From NCBI GenBank assembly GCA_009192285.1, contig CM018606.1, forward strand, positions 1,788,081-1,852,080: DNA of 64,000 bases, written 5' to 3'. Below the pieces are notes generated by a model that saw nothing but the letters and a program-made list of their open reading frames with translations, had not been told where the DNA came from and ran no database searches. Below, in pieces: positions 26,284 through 38,048 of the stretch. Position numbers and translations under genes: made by a program. The stretch comes from Morchella semilibera (taxonomy: Eukaryota > Ascomycota > Pezizomycetes > Pezizales > Morchellaceae). The stretch's first letter is position 1. Every line of letters begins with the position of its first letter.

Positions 26284-26805
26284 ATGAATACCCCACCGTC
26301 CGTTCGACTCGTATTACCAACCACCCAAAACGCAGACCCCAGAATCTACCCCCCACCCACCCATACCCGCCACCGCCGCCGTTTCCTCCACCACCACAAC
26401 CACTAGCCCAGCCTCTCAACGCACGCTGTGGTCGCCCTGGTTGCGCCTTTAGCCACCACCACCACCACCACCACACCGCCAAGCCAGGAACCAGCGCGCG
26501 AGTGACGACCCGTGACGCGCCCACGTAGATGGAAATGGGGATGGGGGATGGGGGGGAACTACACACACACGCAAAGATCGGTCTACTCGGTCCACTACGC
26601 GCCCAATCCTGTATGTCGGGGAGTGACGATGGGGGAGGGGCATCAAACACCCGTGCAGTGGGTGGCGTAGGTCTGTATGGGTATATTTATGTGTAAAGAA
26701 GGCGCAATTGTTGGTAGAGATCGAAGTACTTTACGGAGGAGCTTATTATTAACTATGTAAGTATATATATATTCAGTATTCACACGACACTATCTACAGT
26801 AATAC

Positions 26806-26897
26806 AACCCAACCCAACCCAACCCAACCAAGAAGCCAGAGCCAGTACTGCCAACAAACCATAAGAATAAATAAAATAAAATAAAATAAAATAAAAA
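26806..26897. repeat. AACCC and AAATA short tandem repeats
   Basis: About five AACCC units (26806-26828) are followed by an AAATA-type run (about 26867-26897), within the first 150 bp downstream of the RAV1 stop codon and probably in its 3' flank. Confidence 0.75.
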
Positions 26898-26949
26898 CTA
26901 AAAACTAAAAACAGCAAAGAAAAACAAGATACCACCCACAAAACCCCCT

Positions 26950-29900
26950 CTAAAACGCCCAACTCATATCCGGCTCTTCAAACACCTTGACCGGCGGCCT
27001 GACCAACCCCACGCCCACGCCCCACCCCACCGCCGCCGCCGCCTCCTTGCCCCCCTCCCTCAAGCCCGGCAGCATATCCACGACCGTGACGGAGCTCCTG
27101 CGCCTGACATGTCTCCTTCCGCCGCCGGCCATCTCAATGAGCGGCCCGGCGGCATCCCTGCTCCTCAAAAACTCCCAGTTGCGCACCAGCTCCAGCGCCA
27201 GCAGGTCGCAGCCCATGCGCTCGTAGAGGCGCGCCGTGTGGAGGACGAAGCGCGTCTCGACTTCGGCGCTGATGCGCGCGGCGCCGCGCAGCGTCTGTAC
27301 CGTCTTCTCGCGGATCTGGTGGTATAGGATGATGAGTGCTGGGTCGTCGGTGGTGAAGTGGAGGGTGCTTGGGTCTGCGGGTGGGGTGGAGGGGGTGGGG
27401 GCGGTGGTGGAGCCGTGGGACGGGAGAGTGTGTGGTGGGGCGAGGAGCGACTGCACGGAGAGGTCGCGCTGGCCGAGGAGCCAGTAGGCCCATGATGAGA
27501 GCCAGCGGTTGCCCGTGGACGCTGCGAGGGGGAGGATACGCTGTGAGAGGAGGTTATGGAGGACCGGCGAGGCGTCGCCAGAGTAGCAGCGTGCGATGGC
27601 AATGGCGAGGTGCGTGTCGTCGAGCTTGTCGAGGATGATGGCGACGGCGTCGGCGGGGCTGTCGGCGAGGAGGAAGAACGCCGCTGCGTATTCTGCGAGG
27701 GAAAATAATATTATTAGCAAGAGAATATCATAAATATATATATAGAGAGAGACTAACCAAACCGCCTCTTGCCCAACAACGCATACGCATTCTTCCTGGC
27801 CACGCTCCTCCACCTCTCCTTCCCAAAGTCCTCCGCCAACAGCCTCATGGTCCCCGCCTGCTCCCGATTCCCACTCGCCATGCGCCACAGCCCCACCAGC
27901 ACATTCTTCTTGCGCAGCGCCAGATAGTACAGGCTGCAGCTGACGGGGTTCCTCTCGCCGCCGCCGCTATACGCCGTCCTCGCCACAATCTCCATCTGCC
28001 GCCGCACCGCCGCCTCGTCCCGCAACCACAGAAAGATGCCGCACTCGCGCGCAGCAGCCCACGTCATGGCCATGGCGTGCCCGCGCGAAACAAGGTCTGT
28101 CAGGATCTCCTGCGAGGAGGAGTGGAACGCCCACACAACCTCGCGGTATGAGAGAGCGGCGCCCTTGCTGCTGCTGCCGCTACTGCTGGTGTTATTGCTG
28201 CCCCGCTGTAGCAGCGACTGCGCCTTGTAGAAGAGGAGGTAGCGCGCGGCGTTCTCGTCGATGCTGCGCCGGTGCTGCTGCACCTGCGATACGCACTCTA
28301 TGATGCCCGCCAGCATCATCTGCTCGCTGCCCGTAAGCGCTGGAATGGGGATCTTGACGAGCAGCGCGCACAGCGACGAGGCCAACCCCTCGTCGAAGCT
28401 GCTAAAGTCCTCGTCAGCCGTGTAGTCAAAGAACCCTCCTGCCGCTGCGCGGTGCGCCGTGCGGCGGCGGCTGTCGTTGTTCTTATTGTTGTGGTCGTGG
28501 TCGTCGTCGTCGCGCGCGAGGAAGCGCTCGACGGGGATCTCGAGGAGACTGTCAAGCGGGATCTCGTCATGCCAGTGTCGTAAAGCCTTGTGCAGTGCCA
28601 CCAGCACCTCCTCGACGAGCGCCGTCTTGCCCGCGAGGATGCACTGCTGTAGGAACTGCGGATGGTACACGGGCACGGGGCCGTTGAGCACGCTGACAAT
28701 CTCAAACACGTCGTCGAGACGCTTCTTGTGGTGTGCCGCGGTGAGACCGAGCGCCGCGCTGTCGGGGGTCTCGACGGTGCGCGAGTAGATGAAGAGCTGG
28801 TTCCCGGCGCCGATGACCAGCCCGCCATTTGAGATCCAGAGGGAGTCGCCGATGGGATGTGGGGTGAGCTCGCGGATGCGGATGGAGCGGAACGAGGCCC
28901 AGGAGGGGCCTTGCGACAGGTAGTCGTAGCGCAGCTGGCAGAGGAGGAGCACGCGGTGTGGGAAGCCGACGGCGAGGATGCTTTGGCTGTCTGGCGTGCT
29001 GGTCCAGTCGAGGTCGCGGATCACGTCCCCGGCCGGGAAGGACTGCGTGTACTCCAGCTGCGCGGCCCGCGAGTCCCAGATTGTGAGCTCGCTGCGGGTG
29101 GAATTGACAAGCGCAATCTTGCGGATCGAGCTCCCCTTTGCGAGTGCGGGATTTGGAATCCCAGTCGACACCTTACTGGTCTGGAGCCACCGCAGCGTGG
29201 GCGGCGTCTCGTTGGGAGCCAGCTTCGCAGTCAATGACTGCAGTAGCCCAGAGGCGTTCACCGTGATTGCAACCTCGCGGGAGAACGTATCCAGCGTGCT
29301 TGACGGCGAGAGGGTCGCATTCCACCCCACGGGATCCACAGGCAGTATCATGAGCAGCTCCTCATCCTGGTCCAGCTCAAAAGTCGCAAACTCGCGCAGA
29401 CTGGGCGGCGAGGCCGTGGTGCTGATCTCCCAGGCTATCCCCTTCATCTCCGAGGTTAGGCCTACGACGTGGAGCTTCTCGCGGGTATCTTTCGCCTCCG
29501 GAAGCAGAAGTAGACAGAGCATCTTCCCGGTCGAGCTGAACGGAAGCTGCGCTACCTCTTTTGCGTGCTGCTTTCTCGTGTCCCAGAGGACTACGCATTC
29601 GTGGTGCATGGTCATGACAAATTTTCCTGTCAATCCGATCATTGGTTAGCCGAACGATACACAACCCACACAGGAAAAGGGAGAAACAAACCATCATCCA
29701 GCACTACCGCTCGATGCACATGCATACCGGGCCTCAGCAAGCTCTGTCTATTGAGAGTGAAGTGGTTGCCCCGGGGCTGCGCCCACACGATATGCTCATT
29801 GTCCCTCGTGAGCGTAATCATGGCCTTGCCGTCCGCCGTCCGCACCAGAGTCTCGATGGGCGCCGAGTGACCCGACAGCACACCCAGAACCTCCATCCTC

Positions 29901-31243
29901 CTCCCACGCGGGGACAGATCCAGCAGCCGGTCGAGTCGCGCCTCGAACCAGCACAGCCGGCCATCAAATATGTGCGCGAGCACATGCAGACCTACAACAC
30001 GCACCATCCATCAGCCCCCTCCTCCCCACACCGCACGCATTTGCAATCCCATTCCCTCCTCCCTCCCCACCCACAAACAACCAAAAACACGCAGATCGAT
30101 CATTTACCTTTCCCGTCAGCCCAGGCCCGCAAACACACAAACGCCTCCGCCTCGTCCCCCCCCTTCTCCATGCCCGCCAAAAAGGGCTCCAATCCCGACC
30201 CCTCCGCGCCCTCTAGGATCGAAAACACGTTCGTCGTCTTCCTTGTCCGACATGCCACATTCTCGATCCCCCATGCCGACATTCCCCCGCGCCTATCCCA
30301 CGCAATCACGAGCTCCGGCCCCCGATTCGCAACCTCAATAAGCCTCTGCAGAACCTCCATATCCTTCTCCGCCTCGCCCGCACACTGCACCGCCGTCTCC
30401 GCCGCCATCGCAAACGTGCTACTATCCAGCACCAGCGCATACCGTACCCCGCCACCACCGCAGTTCAGGTCCACCACCCCCCACAGCTGCAGCACATGCA
30501 CCTCTCCCGGCCACACCGCTGCCCACACGCGCAGCACCCCGTCAACGCCCACCGTGTACAAGACATTCTCGGCGTCCTCGCCGCGCGCGCACCGCCGCCA
30601 CTGCAGCGCGCTGACGGCCCGCGGGTGCGGAAGGTACGTGCAGTCAAAGACCATCTCGCTTCCGACACTGACACGGCGCCACACCTTGACGAGGCGGTCC
30701 GCGACGCCGACGGACGCCGCGAGCGTCCCGTCGGGGGAGAGAGCCGCGTCACGGCACGAGTTGGCGAGGAGACGGCGCCAGAGGAGGTTCGCGCCCGAGG
30801 GTGCGCCGGGGGTGGTGGTGGACCATAACGAGAGCGAATTGGAGGCGACGAGAAGCTCAGAGGTGGGCGACCAGGAGAGGGAGGTGATGGGACCGTCGGT
30901 GGACGGGAGGGTGATTGTCGTGAAGAGGGTCCAGGAGGGGACGTGGTGGTGGTGATCGTAGTGAGGCGTGTAGATGTGTGCCGTGGGGCCAGAGGAGACT
31001 GCTATCGCGCCGGTGGTGGGGGAGATTGTAACTGTTGTGAGGGGCGTGTCATGGTAGAGCGTCTGTAGGAGCGTCGTGGGTGAGGAGAGGACGACGAGGG
31101 CGGTACCGGAGATGTAGGCCTGGGGAGATTGTTAGTAGTAGGACGGTGTGAGGGTGAAGAGTGCTCACGATGAGGCGCCTGCGTTCCCATTCGGTGGTGG
31201 TGACTGCATGAGGGCTTGAGTTGGGCCTGCCTGGCTGCAGCAT
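26950..31243 (-). CDS. RAV1: RAVE complex subunit Rav1 (V-ATPase assembly)
   Basis: Five exons: 31243-31169, 31119-30108, 29991-29692, 29626-27758 and 27692-26950, giving 1332 residues with all junctions in phase. Rav1 is the scaffold of the RAVE complex, which reassembles the V1 and Vo sectors of the vacuolar ATPase with Skp1 and Rav2. The N-terminal half reads as WD/beta-propeller sequence (pieces RRLIAYISGTALVV, ASVGVADRLVKVW, LSGHSAPIETLV, ECVVLWDTR). The C-terminal RAVE domain holds YLALRKKNVLVGLWRM, AYALLGKRRFEYAAAFFLL, AIAIARCYSGD and LYERMGCDLLALELVRNWEF. The last residues, EEPDMSWAF, resemble the usual Rav1 tail. The ATG was chosen because MLQPGRPN leads straight into the conserved start. 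Upstream lies a 146-bp purine tract, read as pyrimidine on the gene strand. The third base positions are GC-rich. Family identity is firm; exact splice sites are by eye. Confidence 0.93.
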
Positions 31244-32468
31244 TGCGTTGGTATTGGTGGAGGGGGGGGGAGAGAAGAGGAAAGGGGGAGAAAGAAAGAA
31301 GAAGAGAGAGAAGAGAGAAGGTGGGGGGGAGAGAGAAGAAGGAGAAGAGAGAAGGAGAAGAAGGAGAAGGAGAAGAGAAGAGAAGAAGAAGAAGAAGAAG
31401 AGGGCACAGTCAGTACAGAAGATGGCGATGAAGGCGTAGTTGATATCGATTATACGGCGATGTTAACAAAATGCCTCATGACGTTGTCTCAACTGATGGC
31501 GGTGCAATAAAGTCAAAGTCAAAGAGAAGAACAACTCCAATCATGATAGTATAACACATGTAACTAGTCAATACAAGTAAAAACAAATACAATATCTCTC
31601 TCAGTAAACAGAATTCCCTTCCTCAGCCCCGACAGCATCATTGACGGCTATTAATAGCTACGTGTGTAGAGAGGGAGCTGTCTGTCTGTATTAATTCTCT
31701 AGCGAGATTGCCCTTTATGAGAAATCATCTTGCAGATACAAAACACAAAGAGGGCACATGTATCCTGAGATATATCAGAGAGATTCTACATGTACATACA
31801 TGTACTTGCAAGTAGGCACACATATCGATATCATCACCCTGAACCAAGTTATTCATTCACCCGGAGAAACATTAATCCGTGTGCACCGCCAATCACTCGC
31901 CGCCCAGCTCTCACAGGAAATCACTCGAGTGCCAATTCTTTTCATTCTCTCTCCCTCTCCCTCTCCAGCTATATATATATAATACCCCCAGAACCACCAT
32001 ATAACCCACACCCCCCCCCAAGAAAATAAAAAAAACCAATATGCTGTCGATGGTTGTTGTTACATTCCCCGACCGAAATAACGAGAAATAAAGAGAGAGA
32101 GGGGGGGGGGACCCTTAACAGATAGTCGAGAGGCACTTCACTTGAACGACCACGCTCATTAGAATAAAAGGAGAGGGGGAAGAGTAGAGAGATAAACGTT
32201 TGAACGAACCACATGGAAAGAGAAATTATGAATAGTAGAGAGACCCACTTGAAACAAAGGCGGAAAACAAAATTGGGAAAAATCAAAATATCCTTATCAA
32301 GCATGACCAACTCCGTTCACCCGCTGTCAAAAAAAAAGAAAGGAAACCAAGAAAAAATTCATCGCCGTGAGGAATCAAAAATTCAAAAGATGAAACACAA
32401 ACAAGAAAGAAAATTCGTCATCATAAGAAAGAAAAGAAAAAAAAAAACTTGATACCATTATGGCTACT
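31244..32468. other. RAV1 promoter/leader and SFI1 3' flank
   Basis: Next to the RAV1 start is the purine tract described separately. Two TACATGTA octamers (31787 and 31797) lie in the middle. The SFI1-proximal part is A-rich on the plus strand and contains a short TATATATATA run at 31971-31981. No gene is seen. Confidence 0.5.
31259..31404 (-). repeat. 146-bp polypurine/polypyrimidine tract upstream of RAV1
   Basis: Every base on the plus strand is A or G except a single T at 31322. On the RAV1 strand it is an almost pure CT tract starting 16 bp upstream of the ATG, so it probably lies in the 5' leader or core promoter. CT-rich leaders are common in fungal genes, but this length is striking. 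Confidence 0.85.
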
Positions 32469-35400
32469 CTACTCAAATTCCTCACTCATCGCCGGAAGCC
32501 CCGTAAACCCTTTGCTAAACCTCATTAACGGGCTGCCCGGCGTCTCCCCCCGGTTCCTCGGAGTCCTCGGCACCCTCCTCGGTGTCTCCAGCGGCAACCC
32601 CGCCGGCGTACTCGAAAACACCCTACTCGTCCTCCTCGTCATCGTCGTCCTGAACCCCGGAGTCTGCGCCGGCGTCGTCGTCGAGCTCCCAATACTCCTT
32701 CCCAGCGCGCTCCGCCCCAGCACCGACTGCCGGAGCGACAGTGCCTGCCCCCTGATACTCATCCCAAATATACTCTTCCCAAAATCTTGCTGCTGCTGTT
32801 GCTGCTGCGGCTCCGGTGACAGCGGCGGCGACGAGTCCGAACCAAGCACCGAGCTGCGAGATACGTGCTGTTGCCGCCGCTCATATGCGCGCTGCTCCCG
32901 CCTCTCCTTGGCGGCGTTCTTCCACGTGCGGAAGAAACTCTTGTAGCGTTTGCGCTTGAAGTGTTCACAACTGAGGCGCAGCAGCTTGAGGCGCCAGGCG
33001 GCGGCCCCCCATTTCTCAAAGTATTTTGTGGCAACAACGATATTCTGCGCCTCATAGAGGGCGTCGGCTCGCGTATTCATCTCGTCGAGGACAACGAGCT
33101 TGGTGTGCCAGGCGTCGAGTCCGAGGCGGAAGAGCCGCGTTACGTTGTAGTCTTCGGCGTCGGCGTGCAATTCGTCGAGTTCATTGGCGCGCTCGCGCCA
33201 GAACGCCAGCTGTGTCAGCGCCATTTCCTCGGTGCGTTCGTACGCAAAGTCGGCGGCGGCGGTGGAGAGGCTGCGGATGTGTGCGGTACGGGAGACCCAG
33301 AGGTCGAGCACGGATTGGGCGAGACCCCGTTTGGTCCGCCGGGAGACGGTGTGGAAGGCGATGCGGAGTCGGTTCTTCTGGGAGGCCCTGAAGGCGCGTT
33401 TCCATTGCCGTATGGCGCGGCGGATGGTGAAGTAGTAGACGGCGTCCTCGGCCCAGTCGTTGTACATCCTGCAGAGGTCGGCTTTCAGTCGCCATTGGGC
33501 AAGCGCAGTATTGAGGAGGTTGTGAGCGCGGAAGGTCACGGCTTTCACGGCCGTCTCCTGCCGGAGGGCGAGGCGGGTCTTCATAAACTCGAGCACTAAG
33601 CGAGCAAGCCGAGCATTATTGTTAACAACAACTTCCATGCCAGTCCGTATAAGTCGGCGGTCGAGCTTGTAATGGTAGTCGAGCCAGTGAGCGAGATATT
33701 TACGGGTGAGATTAAAGTCCTTCCAGGCCTTGAATTGGTGGTAACGAGTTTGGAGGACCCAGGTATGGAGTGTGTTGATTTCGAGCTTGTCGAGAACCCG
33801 ATCACCCAGTATCTTACTGCGGAGGCAGAGACGCCACCCCTTCAAGGTGTGCTTGAGTAGGTTTTTTCTGGCAATAGAGGCAGCGGAGAGAGATTGTTGG
33901 GTCCGCTGCCGCCAGAGGGCAAAGTGATCGGTGATGATGCGATCATTGACATACTCGGTCATGATAGCGGTGAGAGGGGCGAATTTGGCCTTTCGCCGCC
34001 ATGCATCGAATGTATTCTCTGTGAGCTTCCATTCCGCATGGTCTGCCGCAATATCTGCAGCATCTAGACAATGGAGAGTCTTCTCTGACCATTGATTGAA
34101 AACCGTTTGTAGTGTATGGCGCCGGTAGAAAGCGTTAGCCATTCGGTTCATCTGTATTATTCTTTCTGTTTTCTCTACCCAAATATCAAAGTGCTGCTCC
34201 CCGATCACCCTATTATACCTGCGTATCCCCAGTATACCACAGAGCTGAAAGAACCAAGTCCAATATGCCCTATGCACGAGATTCTCCTGGTAGATACGCT
34301 GCGCGACCAGCGCAACCCGCTGCCGCTTCTTTGTCGCATCGCGCCATTTATAAAGAGCGTTTGACAGCTGAAATAGCCGCACCTTCTCCTCATTCTCAAT
34401 TACAACTGTGCGCCAAGCGTTAAAATATTTGCGCACTAATATGCGCTGCCGGACCTCTTGCGTTCGCTGTACGATCATTGCCGTTTTCTGAATCCACACA
34501 CTCCATGCCTTGGCGACAAGAATGGTATTGTACCGGCGCTCCGCGCGGCGCTCAACCACTGCAAACCATTTTTGCTCCTGTCATGTGTTAGAAGAAAGGA
34601 AAAGAAAAGAAAAAGCTCCTACGATCATACTCAATCGCAGTCTACATTGATAACGCACCACTCTCTTGACAGTCTCCGCGTGCCAATGTTTAAAAAAATC
34701 CCTCATCACTGCCTTCATCCTCAGAGCATACAGCGCATCCGCCGCATCCTCTGGGACTCTTGGTCGATGAATCTCCTCCACATCGTCTTTATCGTCTTCC
34801 CTTCTTTTCTGCTTGCCCCCTTCCTCTTCTGTAGTCGGCGCCGTTGTATTTTCCGCGACGGATCTAGACCGCCGCCTGCCCCTGCGCGCACTGACCTCCT
34901 CGCGCCGTGTTCGCGCAGCAAGCTCGGCTGCTACGACTGCCTCGTGGGTAGGGGAGTTTGCAAGACCGTTAAGAGACCTTCGGGAACGGCCGGGGAGGCG
35001 CGCTCGTTCGGTGGATGCGTGGTAATCATCTGATGAGACGTCGGTGGTTCCGTGGCTAGAACGATCCCGCCGACGTCGAGCAGTATCGTATCGCTGGCGA
35101 GTGAACTCTGCTGTCGCCGCCGCCGACGGCGTTTCCAGGAATCTGCCCTCTGCCACATCGACACCCTGCTTCTGTGGGGACTGTTAGCTATCTCCATCTA
35201 TCCATCCATCCCTCCATTCATTCATTCATTCATTCATCGTTTTGAGGGCCAAATGGTGGTGAGTTGGGTGTGTGCGTGTGTGGGTGGGGGGGGGGGGGGG
35301 GAGGGTAGGTTACAGAAAGAAGTTCCATAAACCGGTCATAGATATTCTTTCCAGGGATCGACTGCAACTGCAAGATAAAGCGAAAGTAGACGCTATCGAA

Positions 35401-35719
35401 CGCCGGGTTGATCTTTCTCGCCGCAAGGACCACATCATAGGCTCTGTAGATGGCGCGGAAAGAATTTTTACCAGGGAAGACGGTCGCGAGTGAAATGATC
35501 TCATGGAGGATCTGAAGGTCTGTTTTGAATAAATTAGAGATTAGAATTTTTTTAATCTAAGTCTATTTGGGGAGGAGGGGGGGAAAGGGGGGGGGGGACT
35601 GTGCGAATTGTGCGAACAAGGCTGAAAGATTTTTATATATATATACCTGCGGGGCTGTATTGATATTTCGGATGAGATGCGACAGCATTACCGATATCGT
35701 CGCCTTGTGGGGGTTGCAT
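32469..35719 (-). CDS. SFI1: Sfi1-like centrin-binding spindle pole protein
   Basis: Four exons: 35719-35647, 35519-35314, 35171-34623 and 34577-32469, giving 978 residues. Sfi1 is a long helix that binds centrin (Cdc31) and forms the half-bridge of the spindle pole body. The N-terminal module carries LHEIISLATVFPGKN and LQLQSIPGKNIYDRF. Next comes a basic, charged segment (exon 3, KQGVDVAEGRF to RLSMI). After it, over roughly 600 residues, a helical repeat recurs with an aromatic or leucine followed by W or F, for example YFNAWRTVV, TFDAWRRKA, HFALWRQRT, YLAHWLDY and LTQLAFWRERAN. A polyglutamine run and a Ser/Thr/Pro/Arg tail (SRVFSSTPAGL) end the protein. The start at MQPPQGDDIGN is the first ATG after an in-frame stop; an extra upstream exon cannot be excluded. 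The next gene downstream on this strand is RAV1, 1.2 kb away. Confidence 0.88.
35199..35301. repeat. ATCC/ATTC repeats and G16 run inside an SFI1 intron
   Basis: The second SFI1 intron (35313-35172) contains ATCC units (35199-35212), about six ATTC units (35215-35237) and a run of 16 G on the plus strand (35286-35301). On the gene strand the C-run begins only 12 bases after the splice donor. Confidence 0.85.
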
Positions 35720-36610
35720 GGACGTCTCAGCAACACTTGCATGAGGATTGACAGTATTTTTCTAGATCTGTTTATTGTAGGGGTAATGCAATCTCGATGT
35801 GTATTCATGCACGCTAACAATGACGATTTTCTATGGACTGTGACATGCCCATGGATATGAAAAAGTACGCTTATTGGGTTGTCTTGTTCTCTTGGGATGC
35901 TGGTGTGGTTGAGAAGAGGTGAGTGGGTGGGTGTGGGTGGGATTTTGTCTAAGAGGTAGTAAAGTGTAAGTTGTAAGTGTAAGTGTGGTGGTGGTGGTGG
36001 TTGTGGTTGTGGTTGAGTTACCTTATCGCGCGTTCCCTTTGTTGTTGTCTCTATCTGTTCTGTCCTGTACCGTTTGTCAACGTAGCAACAACTTGCAAAT
36101 CTCTGCTGCTGCTGTTAAATGCCGGCAGCGGTTAGCACAATAATCACCTAACCCTATAAAGTCTTAACGTCTTAATTTAAGCTTGCTCTATTTAGGATGG
36201 GTTAGGGCTTGTCAATCAATAGTGGAGGAATGTTAACCAACCCTCTCTGGCCGTTTTGCATTCCTAACAGCCATGTATGTAGTTTTTAACGTTTATGCTT
36301 ATGCTTCGTTGTGTGATTGGTATGTTTCTCGGACCAGTAATCTCTTTCTTTTTTGCCCAGACTTCTTTTTTCAAATCTAATCCGAGCGTTTGACATGGCC
36401 GAGTGACTATGCATGAAGCAGGTTTGAGCATTTGCTCGATCGAGGTAACCTTAATTTCGGGACCTGGTTTATTCATCAACTAAATAAAATTTCTAGACCC
36501 GAAATACCTTAACGCTAACTCCCCTGAGAACGTAATGTTGGTTTCACAAAGCCTTCCTTGCTATCTACGGCGTTGTTATCCCCCGCCTAGGCCGTGCTTC
36601 TGATTTATCC

Positions 36611-36643
<33 letters not shown>

Positions 36644-36915
36644 GATGATGATGACCTAATATAGATCGCCTCCCCAAAGGAATATAAGACTGCTACTTAG
36701 TACATATAGTACTTCTGTACTTCTGGGAGAGATATAACCCTATTACAGAGTTCATGTAGTCCTGGTAACGAAAACTGTTTCTGCTACCGTCTAGGTAGTG
36801 GCCGTCCATCCAAGCTGGTGGGATTCAAACAACCAAACACCTCCAATCTAGTGCACCCAACCATCCTCAATCTGAAACTTCCAACTGGCCACGTCCGTGC
36901 TTGGTGCTACTTTCA
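35720..36915. other. SFI1 upstream region, no gene seen
   Basis: This contains GTGGTG-type repeats near 35987-36014 and a GA microsatellite at 36612-36641. No supportable frame was found. Confidence 0.55.
36612..36641. repeat. GA dinucleotide microsatellite
   Basis: Fifteen GA/AG units lie about 275 bp upstream of the small membrane-protein ORF at 36916. Confidence 0.9.
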
Positions 36916-37122
36916 ATGCGTCTAGAAACCGTTTCCACAAGCGAGACAATTCTCTATTCCCTCGGCATTCTGGCCATTATATTCATCGTTGTCCCCATTA
37001 TCGTGGTCCCAGTGTCAATTGTTCTCTTTCTATTATCCCTTCAACCACTGATCCTATACTTCATTGCCGATAACCTCAAAGACATTACAGTCCCTCCCAG
37101 ATTGCTAAAATTCGAGTTTTAG
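36916..37122 (+). CDS. Small hydrophobic protein, probable membrane peptide
   Basis: A 68-codon ORF starts at the ATG MRLETVSTSETI and ends in TAG. Residues about 15-52 are almost wholly hydrophobic (pieces LGILAIIFIVVPIIVV and SIVLFLLSLQPLILYFI), enough for one long or two short membrane helices, with a short polar tail ending PPRLLKFEF. No family is recognised. It lies 28 bp upstream of a second membrane-protein gene on the same strand. Codon choice is mixed rather than AT-only, which argues mildly for real coding. It could also be a chance hydrophobic frame. Confidence 0.4.
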   Translation: MRLETVSTSETILYSLGILAIIFIVVPIIVVPVSIVLFLLSLQPLILYFIADNLKDITVPPRLLKFEF

Positions 37123-37150
37123 TTGGATAACCTCTTGAGCCATTCTTATC

Positions 37151-37752
37151 ATGCCACCTACCAACTATCTTGCTGCCCGATCAAAGTCAACAACTAAACC
37201 AAGCAATGAAGCTACTAGGTTACTCGAAGATACTAGGATTAAACCAAAGTGGAAGGGAAAGGGGCGTGCACAACGAGAAAAGGATTTGGAGGCACAGACA
37301 CCAATAGAGCAACTTGATGGACCGTCAAATAGTCGTCAGAAGGGAGGAGACAAAAAGAAAAACAACGTAGCTGAGCACGCACAAGAACCTGAAGCTTCCT
37401 CACAAGCAGCTCCATCAGGAATACTATCACGGGGAAACACCGTTGTCAGGTATCCCCCCGAGTCTTGTCCTGGCGTAGTGTTTTATGGGTAGCCAGATTT
37501 GGCTGACCATACCTGCCTGGTACGCATCTCAGATACTATCAAAATTCCATCGTAGACGACTGGCCGACCAGCTGCACTATGATAACAATAGTTCTCGTTC
37601 TTGGTGCGATGACTCTGTTGCTCATTGTTTTCTTCGGTAGTATGTATCTCTTTCCCTTTATCGGCTTGCTTGATCCATCGAGCCCATCGACGGTTGCTAA
37701 TTGCCGAGACGATGAACGAGCAGATCTTGAAATAAGACGCCCGAGAAGCTAA
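37151..37752 (+). CDS. Single-pass membrane protein of unknown function, two exons
   Basis: Exons 37151-37449 and 37533-37752 join AG|A in phase 2 across an 83-bp intron (donor GTATCC, acceptor CTCAG), giving 172 residues. The first ~100 residues are polar, basic and lysine-rich (pieces KPKWKGKGRAQREK and RQKGGDKKKNN). Splicing brings in a clear transmembrane helix (about residues 117-143, ITIVLVLGAMTLLLIVFFGS) and a short charged tail ending RRPRS. No signal peptide is visible, so a tail-anchor-like or type II/III topology is possible. I recognise no family. That a membrane segment and stop appear in frame only after splicing supports the model. The neighbour upstream is another small hydrophobic ORF. 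Confidence 0.5.
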
Positions 37753-37796
37753 ACCTGGATAGCACTGTTGTTAGTGGTACTCAAGAGAAGGAAGCA

Positions 37797-38048
37797 TTAA
37801 TTATTACCCTGGGTAATTTCTCTATGGAAAAGAAGGGGGAAAGCGAACATTAATGTGTAATTGGGTACTTGGTAGGAGGGACAACGTTGCACGTACCTCT
37901 TATCAAAATTCCCATATGAGAAATAACAAGATTGTTCTCTCTGTTGAAGTTGTTCCTTTCCACCACATGGTAGAATGATCCATCGTTCATGAATGGGCAA
38001 GCGGAGACCTAGTTCGTATTCATGTTCGATGATTGAAAGCGTGGACAT
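37797..38048 (-). CDS. Possible small hypothetical gene
   Basis: An ATG directly preceded by an in-frame TGA opens 83 codons. A GTACGT donor at 37896 and a CCATAG acceptor at 37822 could remove 75 bp in frame, leaving 58 residues (exons 38048-37897 and 37821-37797). The N-terminal part (EHEYELGLRLPIHERWIILP) is not low-complexity. No family is recognised. It is convergent with the membrane-protein gene ending 45 bp away and could be a gene fragment or chance. Confidence 0.25.
   Translation of the reverse strand: MSTLSIIEHEYELGLRLPIHERWIILPCGGKEQLQQREQSCYFSYGNFDKRYVQRCPSYQVPNYTLMFAFPLLFHREITQGNN

Larger units (their letters stand above)
21172..26949. other. Gene-free stretch with MITE, hairpins and telomere-like motifs
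   Basis: Frames of up to 139 codons occur (for example 25335-25754), but they lack codon-like character or an ATG in a good position, and I recognise none. Contents: MITE copy 2 (24421-24543), an inverted repeat at 25153-25235, a 28-bp palindrome at 26256-26283, two AGGGTTAGGGTTT motifs (22239 and 25825), a short hairpin at 22678-22700, and AACCC and AAATA repeats near 26806-26897 just past the RAV1 stop. Confidence 0.5.

Noticed and set aside
29642-30955. Long plus-strand open frame of 437 codons
   Set aside because: It lies antisense to RAV1 exons 2 and 3, is Pro/Thr/Ser/His-rich with no domain, and arises from the GC-rich codon bias of the real gene.
32865-33599. Plus-strand open frame of 244 codons
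   Set aside because: It is antisense to the Sfi1 repeats; its Gly/Val/Glu-rich translation mirrors the opposite strand's codon bias.
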